From Thermoanaerobacterales bacterium (GTDB lineage Bacteria; Bacillota; Thermosediminibacteria; Thermosediminibacterales; Tepidanaerobacteraceae), in NCBI GenBank assembly GCA_012839145.1, contig DUNY01000327.1:1-5483 (forward strand): 5,483 nucleotides of DNA, given 5' to 3'. Below are positions 1-5,483 of this stretch, in pieces (position 1 is the first letter of the stretch; every line of letters begins with the position of its first letter). Made by a program: the position numbers and the translations under genes. The notes beneath the pieces were generated by a model. That model did not search any database. It saw only the letters and a program-made list of their open reading frames with translations, and was not told the DNA's origin.

Positions 1-21
1 AAGGTGTTACTATTTTATTGC

Positions 22-52
22 TTGTACAGATTTATATTAACATACTGTATAA
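22..52. repeat. Imperfect inverted repeat downstream of murG
   Basis: TTGTACAG (22-29) and CTGTATAA (45-52) are inverted copies, 7 of 8 bases complementary, separated by a 15-nt AT-rich spacer (30-44). In plus-strand RNA the mismatch becomes a G-U pair; in the leftward transcript it is an A-C mismatch. No U tract follows on either side, so it does not look like an intrinsic terminator. It brackets the candidate -10 element and could be an operator, or chance. Confidence 0.25.
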
Positions 53-62
53 CTTAAGTAAA
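34..62 (-). promoter_or_regulatory. Possible promoter reading leftward out of the window
   Basis: On the minus strand, TTTACT (62-57) and TAATAT (39-34) are 17 nt apart, each 4/6 against the sigma-A consensus. A TG one base before the -10 (42-41) gives an extended -10 element. Transcription would start around position 27 and serve a gene beyond the left edge. In such AT-rich DNA this level of match occurs by chance, so it is only a candidate. Confidence 0.25.
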
Positions 63-70
63 CATTTCAC

Positions 71-1186
71 TTACTTTACCAATTCCAGTATTTCAGCCAA
101 GATTTTTTCAAGGGCATCATCTTTTGCTAAACTCCGACTTGCTATGGACATTTTTTGCAAGCATCCATGATTAAAAATGATATTATCAATAGTTTGCAGA
201 AGTTTTTCTCCTGATAGCTCATCTTCAACCATAATGACTGCTGCACCGTTTTCTTCCATAAACCTTGCGTTGAAATCTTGATGACGGTTGGCAGCTGTAG
301 GAAGCGGAATTAAAATTGCCGGCTTTCCGCATGCATTCAGCTCCGATATACTGATGGCTCCTGCCCGAGAAACAACCAAGTCGGCGGCAGCATAAGCATC
401 TTGCATATCATAAATATATGGTCGTACAATAATATGTCCTGACCCATCCGGGTCTATTCCTTTATTTACCAATATGCCTTTTATCTTCTCATAGTGGCTT
501 TTCCCTGTGATATGTATTAATTGGAGTTTTTTTGTATCTCTTATGCGTTCAATAACATGAAGAACCGCATCATTGATACGTGCGGCACCTTGACTTCCAC
601 CAAAACATAAAACAACGGGCAGATGCGGCGATAATCCGAATTTCTTTAACGCCTCATTCCGATTCCCGCCGGTAATTTCTTTTCTTACCGGATTCCCGGT
701 AAGAACCGTTTTGCCTTTTGGAAAACAGTGCATTGAATCTGAAAAGCTAATAGCAATTCTATCCACAAAATGTGATAATATCCTGTTAGTGACACCGGGA
801 CAGACATTTTGTTCATGTATAACGGAACGAACTCCCATAAGTGAGGCAAAAAATATAACGGGTCCAGCCACATAACCTCCAGTCCCGATAACCATATCCG
901 GTTTTTCCTTTTTTATTATTTTGATTGAATCTAAAGCACCATAGGCTAATTCCCTAATGGATACAAGGGTATCAAAAGACAGTTTCCTCCGAAAACCCTT
1001 TACTCTTATAGTTTTCAAAGGAAACCCGGCCTTTTCTACCAATTCTTTTTCAAGACCTCGATTCGTCCCAACAAAAAGAATATTTAAATACGGAAATTTT
1101 TGTTTCAATCCTGTTGCAATGGCTATAGCGGGATAAATATGCCCACCGGTACCACCGCCTGCCAGTATAATTTTTTTTGGGGGCAT
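71..1186 (-). CDS. murG: UDP-N-acetylglucosamine--N-acetylmuramyl-(pentapeptide) pyrophosphoryl-undecaprenol N-acetylglucosamine transferase
   Basis: MurG transfers GlcNAc from UDP-GlcNAc to lipid I, making lipid II on the cytoplasmic face of the membrane. It is a peripheral GT-B fold enzyme of family GT28. The 371 residues match the usual family length (about 355-375). Visible motifs in order are the N-terminal glycine loop GGGTGGH (10-16), the second glycine motif GTGGY (101-105), HEQN (124-127), GNPVR (164-168), the third glycine-rich loop GGSQGA (196-201) opening the UDP-GlcNAc-binding domain, SRAGAISISEL (273-283), and a PLPTAANRHQDFNA stretch (295-308) at the nucleotide-sugar site. The ATG start lies 1 nt past the stop of the upstream SEDS gene, and GGAGG sits 9 nt before it inside that gene's end, so translation is probably coupled. 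The stop is TAA at 73-71. The start is followed by C5 then an A8 run covering codons 3-6. Family assignment is near certain. Confidence 0.98.
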   Translation of the reverse strand: MPPKKIILAGGGTGGHIYPAIAIATGLKQKFPYLNILFVGTNRGLEKELVEKAGFPLKTIRVKGFRRKLSFDTLVSIRELAYGALDSIKIIKKEKPDMVIGTGGYVAGPVIFFASLMGVRSVIHEQNVCPGVTNRILSHFVDRIAISFSDSMHCFPKGKTVLTGNPVRKEITGGNRNEALKKFGLSPHLPVVLCFGGSQGAARINDAVLHVIERIRDTKKLQLIHITGKSHYEKIKGILVNKGIDPDGSGHIIVRPYIYDMQDAYAAADLVVSRAGAISISELNACGKPAILIPLPTAANRHQDFNARFMEENGAAVIMVEDELSGEKLLQTIDNIIFNHGCLQKMSIASRSLAKDDALEKILAEILELVK

Positions 1187-1187
1187 C

Positions 1188-2285
1188 TCATTTAACCTCC
1201 GTGTATCTGGAAATATTCAATAATATACCTATCTGAGACATTGTAATTGTGAGTGAAGAACCACCATAACTTATAAAGGGCAGCGGCATTCCTGTTACTG
1301 GCACGGAAGCCGTTACAACAGCTACATTTATCAAAAATTGTAAGGCAATAAGTGTGGTTATACCTGTAGCCATTAGTTTTCCAAATATATCCGGAGCTGC
1401 CATGGCAGTTCTGTATCCTCTCCAGATGAAAAACATGAAAACCAGTATTACAAAAGCCGCTCCTAAAAACCCCAGTTCTTCTCCTATAACGGAAAATATA
1501 AAATCCGTCTGTGGTTCAGGAAGATAAAAAAATTTCTGCCTGCTCTGACCAAGGCCTACACCAATTAAGCCTCCAGAGCCCAATGCATATAGAGACTGGA
1601 TAATATGATATCCCTCTTCACTGGGATTCTTCCAAGGATCAAGAAATGAAAGCAGTCGTTTTAGTCTATAGGGTTTGTTAATTGTAAACATCAGTGCCAG
1701 TGCAAAGCCAGCGGTACCCATGCCTATCATATGTATCATATTTGCTCCGCCTACAAACAGCATTATAAGAGTGGTCATTCCTATGAGCACCGATGCACTC
1801 AGGTGAGGTTCTCTAAGGATCAAACCACATATGACACCCATAACCATTAAAAAAGGAAGAATCCCCATAAAAAAGGAACGTACTTTATTTCCTTTCCTTT
1901 CTAAACCACAAGAAAGATATACAATCATACCCAGTTTTGCAATTTCTGAAGGCTGTAGTGTTAAAGCTCCCACACCTATCCAACGTCGTGCCTCATTGAC
2001 CTCTTTGCCTATTCCCGGAATAAGAACTAACACCAGTAATAAAAACATCACAAATACAATCAATTTTTCATGTCTTTTTATCTTCCAGTAATCGTAGTTC
2101 ATAAAAAATATCATTGAAAAAAATCCTAGAATAGACCAAATCAACTGACGTTTGATAAAATAAAAACTGTCAGTATAATAGTAATACGCTCTCACACTGC
2201 TGGAACTAAACACCATAATCATTCCAAAACATATAAGAAGTAAAACTGTAAAAAGTATAGCAAAGTCCGGTGGTTTCCGGGACAC
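1188..2285 (-). CDS. SEDS-family peptidoglycan glycosyltransferase, FtsW/SpoVE type
   Basis: This is an integral membrane SEDS protein that polymerises lipid II into glycan strands together with a class B PBP, at the division septum (FtsW) or in the spore cortex (SpoVE). The 365 residues hold about ten predicted hydrophobic segments, roughly 8-27, 46-63, 75-93, 113-127, 138-155, 160-180, 183-201, 264-287, 302-325 and 340-358. Family motifs are NEARRWIGVG then LQPSEIAKLG (97-119), and LPEPQTDFIFSVIGEELGF (255-273), whose Asp261 aligns with the putative catalytic Asp of FtsW/RodA. The C-terminal signature TGMPLPFISYGGSSL is at 331-345. The start is GTG. The codon directly before it is a TAA stop, so no longer version exists, and AAAGGAG is 8 nt upstream. 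Position between murD and murG matches B. subtilis spoVE and clostridial ftsW/spoVE. Sequence alone does not separate the division protein from the sporulation protein, so I leave the symbol empty. Confidence 0.95.
   Translation of the reverse strand: MSRKPPDFAILFTVLLLICFGMIMVFSSSSVRAYYYYTDSFYFIKRQLIWSILGFFSMIFFMNYDYWKIKRHEKLIVFVMFLLLVLVLIPGIGKEVNEARRWIGVGALTLQPSEIAKLGMIVYLSCGLERKGNKVRSFFMGILPFLMVMGVICGLILREPHLSASVLIGMTTLIMLFVGGANMIHMIGMGTAGFALALMFTINKPYRLKRLLSFLDPWKNPSEEGYHIIQSLYALGSGGLIGVGLGQSRQKFFYLPEPQTDFIFSVIGEELGFLGAAFVILVFMFFIWRGYRTAMAAPDIFGKLMATGITTLIALQFLINVAVVTASVPVTGMPLPFISYGGSSLTITMSQIGILLNISRYTEVK
1196..1200 (-). promoter_or_regulatory. Ribosome binding site of murG
   Basis: GGAGG ends 9 nt before the murG ATG (1186) and lies within the last codons of the preceding SEDS gene. 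An out-of-frame ATG overlapping the SEDS stop (ATGA, 1191-1188) lies too close to the Shine-Dalgarno sequence and does not open the MurG frame, which supports the ATG at 1186 as the start. Confidence 0.85.
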
Positions 2286-2293
2286 TTACATCA

Positions 2294-2300
2294 CTCCTTT
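2294..2300 (-). promoter_or_regulatory. Ribosome binding site of the ftsW/spoVE gene
   Basis: AAAGGAG overlaps the TAA stop of murD (2301-2299) and ends 8 nt before the GTG at 2285. An in-frame ATG (2291-2289) stands only 2 nt after the Shine-Dalgarno sequence and is followed at once by TAA, so it cannot be the gene start. This fixes GTG 2285 as the start. Confidence 0.85.
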
Positions 2301-3654
2301 AACCTTTTAAAGAGTGCACTGTTTCTTTAAATATCCGGCCCCTCTCTTCAAAGCTTTCAAACATATCCCAACTTGCACATGCAGGCGACAAAAGTACGAT
2401 ATCGCCGGGTATAGCAGCGCTGAAAGCAAGTTTGACAGCCTCCTGCAGGGAGGTAGATTTTTCAATATCATAAAAACCATGTTTTAGAGCACAGCTTTCT
2501 ATATCAACAGCTGTATCACCAATCAGGATAAGTTTTTTTACCTTTCCATTAAAAGCTTTTATAAAGCCGCTGTAGTCACTTTTTTTATCGTATCCACCAG
2601 CTATGAGTACAATAGGCTCTTTCAATGCTTCTATTGCCTTTTGAGCTGCATCCGGGTTTGTAGCTTTTGAATCATTTATAAATTTCACTCCAGCAATATT
2701 TTTAACATATTCCAATCTATGTTCAACACCACGAAAATCCTTCAATGTTTCAGCCATATTATTTAAGTTAATCCGGCATATCCAAGCAACGCAAACAGCT
2801 GCCATAGCATTTTCCAAGTTATGACTGCCTTTAATGCCCAATTCCTCAGCCTTAAGTATGGGATATATTTTTCCGTTTTCTCTTATTACTATTACACCGT
2901 TCTTTATGTATATACCCCGAATAAGCTCCTCTTTTTGACTGAATGGCAAGATTCTAGGCTTAACCCTCTTGACAAGGGACTTAACTATGGGATCATCGTA
3001 ATTTAATACTGCGTATTCTTCCTCTGTCAGGTTTTCAAGAATTCTTGCTTTAGCTTCGATGTAATTTTCAAAGGTCTTATGACGGTTTAAATGATCTTCA
3101 GTGATATTTAATATTACGCTTACCTTAGGTTTAAAATGCATAATATTTTCCAATTGGAAACTGCTGACTTCTACTACCAGATAATCTTTGTTTTCCGCTT
3201 TTTCTACTTCTCTGACCAGAGGTATACCGATGTTTCCCGCTAGTGTAATGTTTTTACCATCGTTTTTCAGTATTTCGCCTATCAATGTTGTGGTTGTGGT
3301 TTTTCCATTGGTTCCGGTAACCGCAATTATAGGGGCTTTGGCAAACCAAAAACCCAGCTCCAACTCACTGACAACTGGTATATCTCGTTTTCGTGCTTCT
3401 TCTAAAATTTCCAGATCACTGGGAACTCCCGGACTTAACACAATAAGATCGCATTTGTTTAGTAGTGTAAGCGGATGTCCTCCGTAAACCAATTGCACAC
3501 CACAGTTTTCTAAAAAAACCGTATCTTTTAGCTCTTCTTTGGACTTCATATCACTAGCAGTTACTTTTGCACCAAGGTTTGTAAGTTCTATAGTGGCGGC
3601 AACACCACTTCGTGCAAGCCCTAATATCAGCACATGTTTCCCCTTAAGATCCAC
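2299..3654 (-). CDS. murD: UDP-N-acetylmuramoyl-L-alanine--D-glutamate ligase
   Basis: MurD is the cytoplasmic ATP-dependent ligase that adds D-glutamate to UDP-MurNAc-L-Ala, the second amino acid of the stem peptide. At 451 residues it is full length for the family. Domain 1 (about 1-105) is the Rossmann-like UDP-binding part with GLARSG (12-17). Domain 2 holds the ATP P-loop GTNGKTT (114-120, Lys118), NITEDHLNRH (183-192) and YIEAKARIL, where Lys202 is the probable equivalent of the carbamylated lysine. It also holds SHNLENAMAA (277-286). Domain 3 has GVEHRLE (309-315), NDSKATNPDAA (327-337), and LLSPACASWDMF (421-432) followed by FEERGRIF (435-442). The NDSKATN and SPACAS motifs point to MurD rather than MurC, MurE or MurF. 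The start is GTG, with AAAGGGG 9 nt upstream and no better start nearby. It lies 25 nt after mraY, and its stop overlaps the next gene's ribosome binding site. Confidence 0.98.
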   Translation of the reverse strand: MDLKGKHVLILGLARSGVAATIELTNLGAKVTASDMKSKEELKDTVFLENCGVQLVYGGHPLTLLNKCDLIVLSPGVPSDLEILEEARKRDIPVVSELELGFWFAKAPIIAVTGTNGKTTTTTLIGEILKNDGKNITLAGNIGIPLVREVEKAENKDYLVVEVSSFQLENIMHFKPKVSVILNITEDHLNRHKTFENYIEAKARILENLTEEEYAVLNYDDPIVKSLVKRVKPRILPFSQKEELIRGIYIKNGVIVIRENGKIYPILKAEELGIKGSHNLENAMAAVCVAWICRINLNNMAETLKDFRGVEHRLEYVKNIAGVKFINDSKATNPDAAQKAIEALKEPIVLIAGGYDKKSDYSGFIKAFNGKVKKLILIGDTAVDIESCALKHGFYDIEKSTSLQEAVKLAFSAAIPGDIVLLSPACASWDMFESFEERGRIFKETVHSLKG

Positions 3655-3663
3655 AATATATTT

Positions 3664-3670
3664 CCCCTTT
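3664..3670 (-). promoter_or_regulatory. Ribosome binding site of murD
   Basis: AAAGGGG lies in the 25-nt mraY-murD gap and ends 9 nt before the GTG at 3654. It is a G-rich variant of the AGGAGG consensus, somewhat weaker than the sites before mraY and murG. It supports GTG 3654 as the start, since no ATG lies in frame close upstream. Confidence 0.7.
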
Positions 3671-3679
3671 CTCTTAGTC

Positions 3680-4657
3680 TTATGAAATTGGTCTAATTAC
3701 CTCCTTGTAAAGCAAAAAACCTAAGATACCAGTCATAAGGGTAATTAACCAAAACATATGAACAATTTTGCTCTCACTCCACCCACACAATTCGAAATGA
3801 TGGTGAATGGGACTCATCTTAAATATCCTCTTTCCTGTCAATTTGAAAGAAATGACCTGTAAAATAACAGAAAGGGTTTCAATTATAAATATCAGGCCGA
3901 ATATTGCTAGAAAAAAATGACTACGGGATAAAACAGCAAGTGCTGCTAGGGCACCGCCTAAACCTAATGAGCCAGTGTCTCCCATAAAAACTCTGGCCGG
4001 ATGATGATTAAACAGCAAAAATCCAAGACAAGCACCTGTTATGGCTGCACTAAATATTGACAGACTCCAATGATTGTTCATTGTCAATAAAACTGTATAA
4101 AAAAAGCTTATAATCGCTATGATTCCAGATACAAGCCCGTCTAAACCATCTGTGAGGTTTGCACTGTTTACAGTGCCCATTATCACGAATACAAGTGTTA
4201 TCGGAATATAAAATGCGCCTATATCAATACTACCTGGATAAAAAGGCATTAAAATTTCCGTTGGCCTTGTATAACGGGAGTATATATATATTATGAGACC
4301 TATAGATAAGAAAAGTTGAAAAAATAGTTTTTGATTAGCCCTAAGACCTAGGGACCTTTTTTGGGTTATCTTTATAAAATCATCGGCAAAACCTATAAGG
4401 CCAAATCCAACCATTGAAAAAATAACTACAAGTGCATTCTCTGAAATGCCGGAAAATAGTATAGTTGCCAAAGCGATGGCAGGAATAAAAATAATCCCTC
4501 CCATAGTCGGTGTCCCTGTTTTTTTTAAATGACGCCGAGGGCCGTCAGATCTTATCGTTTGCCCAAACTTAAGTTTGTCCAATGCAGGTATTAATAATAT
4601 GCCCAAAGCTATCGTTATAATAAAGGAGGCTAGGGCTGCATAAAACTGGCTGCGCAA
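3680..4657 (-). CDS. mraY: Phospho-N-acetylmuramoyl-pentapeptide-transferase
   Basis: MraY moves phospho-MurNAc-pentapeptide from UDP onto undecaprenyl phosphate, giving lipid I, the first membrane step of peptidoglycan synthesis. The 325 residues (usual 320-360) contain about ten hydrophobic segments. Motifs are FGQTIRSDGPRRHLKKTGTP with TMGG (31-54), FADDFIK with Asp92-Asp93 (90-96), NSANLTDGLDGL with Asp170 and Asp173 (164-175), and FMGDTGSLGLGG with Asp227 (224-235). The cytoplasmic His loop is MSPIHHHFEL (281-290; His285-287). These are the Mg2+ and nucleotide binding residues of the family. The start is TTG. An in-frame TAG lies six codons upstream with no other usable start between, AGGAGG is 7 nt upstream, and the next in-frame TTG (codon 18) would cut the first membrane segment. 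Only 1 nt separates the murF stop from this start, so translational coupling is likely. An A8 run lies in codons 44-47. Confidence 0.98.
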   Translation of the reverse strand: MRSQFYAALASFIITIALGILLIPALDKLKFGQTIRSDGPRRHLKKTGTPTMGGIIFIPAIALATILFSGISENALVVIFSMVGFGLIGFADDFIKITQKRSLGLRANQKLFFQLFLSIGLIIYIYSRYTRPTEILMPFYPGSIDIGAFYIPITLVFVIMGTVNSANLTDGLDGLVSGIIAIISFFYTVLLTMNNHWSLSIFSAAITGACLGFLLFNHHPARVFMGDTGSLGLGGALAALAVLSRSHFFLAIFGLIFIIETLSVILQVISFKLTGKRIFKMSPIHHHFELCGWSESKIVHMFWLITLMTGILGFLLYKEVIRPIS

Positions 4658-4658
4658 T

Positions 4659-5483
4659 TTACGACCTCCTGACTAAAATTTGTGTGATTTGTTCCAATTT
4701 CATACCTCTGGATGCTTTCACCAAAATTATATCACAATCTTCGACAATTTTTATGACTTCTCTTGCAGCTTCTTGGACTGTTGTGAATGTATAAATACAT
4801 CCACTGTCAAGATGACCTTGCAAAGCTCCCGCCTTAAAACTTTGGGTAAAGCTGCCCACTGCAATTAAAACATCAGCTCTTTCTGCAGCATATTTACCTA
4901 CTCCAAAGTGATACTTTTGTGAATATTCGCCAAGCTCTAGCATGTCCCCTAATATAACAGCGCACCTCTTACCTTGACCTCTTTGACTTAATAAATCAAG
5001 AGCAGCTTTCATGGAATCAGGACTGGCATTATATGAATCATCAATTATATCGGCTCCGAAATAGGATTTTTTGAACTGAAGTCTCATCTCAGGTAGCTTA
5101 AGGTTTAGCAATCCACGTTGGATTTCCTCTTGTGAAAGACCCATTTGAAAACCAACGACTATAGCTGCTAAGGCATTATTGACATTATGAATTCCCGGTA
5201 AAGGAACCCGAAAAGTCATTTCTCCATAACAGCCGTATATGTCAAACTCTAATCCGTTAACATCGTCAGATTTTATGTTTTTTGCCCTTACATCTCCCCG
5301 CCCTTGTCCAAAAAACACTGTTTTAGGAATAATAGTGTCTTTCACATCCCATAATTCAGAGCTGTCGGCATTTAAAACAGCCAAGTTACTTTTATCCATT
5401 GGCTCAAGAATTTCCATCTTTGCCCGTGCAATATTTTGTTTGCTTCCAAGCTTTTCTATATGACTAATTCCGATATTTGTTAT
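4659..5483 (-). CDS. murF: UDP-N-acetylmuramoyl-tripeptide--D-alanyl-D-alanine ligase, C-terminal part (5' end beyond window)
   Basis: MurF is the cytoplasmic ATP-dependent ligase that adds D-Ala-D-Ala to UDP-MurNAc-tripeptide, completing the pentapeptide precursor used by MraY. The open frame runs to the window edge without a stop. An internal Met codon at 5417 is not the start, because the 22 residues before it carry the conserved MurF motif TNIGISHIEKLGS. The 274 visible residues (of about 450-460 in the family) include AKMEIL (fragment residues 21-26), GIHNVNNALAA (97-107), IDDSYNASPDSMKAAL (147-162), LGDMLELGEYS (178-188) and LVKASRGMKLEQI (254-266). These cover the later part of the central ATPase domain and the whole C-terminal domain. 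About 180 N-terminal residues, including the P-loop, lie off the right edge. The stop is TAA at 4661-4659, and the last codons contain the mraY ribosome binding site. No frameshift is seen. Confidence 0.97.
   Translation of the reverse strand: MTNIGISHIEKLGSKQNIARAKMEILEPMDKSNLAVLNADSSELWDVKDTIIPKTVFFGQGRGDVRAKNIKSDDVNGLEFDIYGCYGEMTFRVPLPGIHNVNNALAAIVVGFQMGLSQEEIQRGLLNLKLPEMRLQFKKSYFGADIIDDSYNASPDSMKAALDLLSQRGQGKRCAVILGDMLELGEYSQKYHFGVGKYAAERADVLIAVGSFTQSFKAGALQGHLDSGCIYTFTTVQEAAREVIKIVEDCDIILVKASRGMKLEQITQILVRRS
4665..4670 (-). promoter_or_regulatory. Ribosome binding site of mraY, deciding a TTG start
   Basis: A perfect AGGAGG is formed by the two consecutive arginine AGG codons close to the murF stop. 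It ends 7 nt before the TTG at 4657, the optimal distance. With the in-frame TAG at 4675-4673, it fixes TTG as the mraY start. The murF C-terminal residues and the mraY translation signal therefore share the same bases. Confidence 0.9.

Larger units (their letters stand above)
1..70. other. Intergenic region downstream of murG
   Basis: The 70 nt after the murG stop hold no recognisable coding start, tRNA or terminator. The gap is longer than any other between genes here (1, 25, 13 and 1 nt), which suggests a boundary or an added promoter in the cluster. The next gene lies outside the window. In related Firmicutes murA, murB or a divIB/ftsQ gene often follows murG, but nothing here shows which. 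Confidence 0.6.

Noticed and set aside
22..52. Inverted repeat after murG as an intrinsic terminator
   Set aside because: The stem is AT-rich, the loop is 15 nt, and no T tract follows on the leftward strand, so it does not have terminator form.
685..873. 62-codon minus-strand open frame within murG
   Set aside because: It lies entirely inside murG in another frame. MurG has uninterrupted family motifs across the same bases, and the small protein has no recognisable feature.
1831..2091. 86-codon plus-strand open frame antisense to the SEDS gene
   Set aside because: It is antisense to a conserved membrane protein gene, and its composition looks like the mirror of that gene. I saw no ribosome binding site or neighbouring plus-strand gene to support it.
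3188..3487. 99-codon plus-strand open frame antisense to murD
   Set aside because: It is the longest antisense frame, but it mirrors the P-loop and N-terminal domain codons of murD. It matches no protein family I recognise.
5415..5417. ATG at 5417 as the start of a short MurF-like protein
   Set aside because: The frame stays open to the window edge, and the 22 upstream residues contain the conserved MurF TNIG-SHIE-LGS motif. This is an internal methionine of a gene cut by the window.
5239..5463. 74-codon plus-strand open frame antisense to murF
   Set aside because: It lies fully within the conserved MurF coding region and has no supporting signal.
1..5483. A new biological system, mobile element, CRISPR array or RNA gene
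   Set aside because: Nearly all bases belong to five well-known peptidoglycan genes in a standard order with complete motifs. No repeats, transposase, tRNA-like folds or foreign-looking insert were seen.

Overview
The window is a stretch of the conserved division and cell wall (dcw) cluster of a low-GC Gram-positive bacterium. All genes read leftward (minus strand). In transcription order they are murF (3' part only, running off the right edge), mraY, murD, a SEDS-family gene of the ftsW/spoVE type, and murG. The order murF-mraY-murD-ftsW/spoVE-murG, the AT-rich codon use, the strong GGAGG-type ribosome binding sites and the frequent GTG/TTG starts all suggest a Firmicute. A member of the Clostridia is most likely. 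Genus and species cannot be assigned from this sequence alone.

Layout, right to left: 5483-4659 is the C-terminal 274 residues of MurF. 4657-3680 is MraY, with a TTG start 1 nt after the murF stop. 3654-2299 is MurD, with a GTG start after a 25-nt gap. 2285-1188 is the SEDS glycosyltransferase, with a GTG start after a 13-nt gap. 1186-71 is MurG, with an ATG start after a 1-nt gap. Every start has a well-placed Shine-Dalgarno sequence, and no intrinsic terminator lies between the genes, so this looks like one polycistronic unit. The last 70 nt (70-1) are non-coding as far as visible. They hold a possible weak promoter reading leftward and an imperfect dyad, so a downstream gene outside the window may have its own promoter.

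The genes work in sequence. MurD adds D-glutamate to UDP-MurNAc-L-Ala. MurF adds the terminal D-Ala-D-Ala dipeptide to complete UDP-MurNAc-pentapeptide. MraY loads the phospho-MurNAc-pentapeptide onto undecaprenyl phosphate (lipid I), and MurG adds GlcNAc to give lipid II. The SEDS protein polymerises lipid II into glycan strands with a partner class B PBP, which is not in this window.

I found no sign of a new system, mobile element, RNA gene or CRISPR. All motifs that define the five families are present and the genes appear intact, apart from the edge truncation of murF. The points worth a second look are small: unusual start codons, an ATG-TAA minimal ORF in front of the SEDS gene, two A8 tracts inside coding sequence, and the intergenic dyad/promoter.
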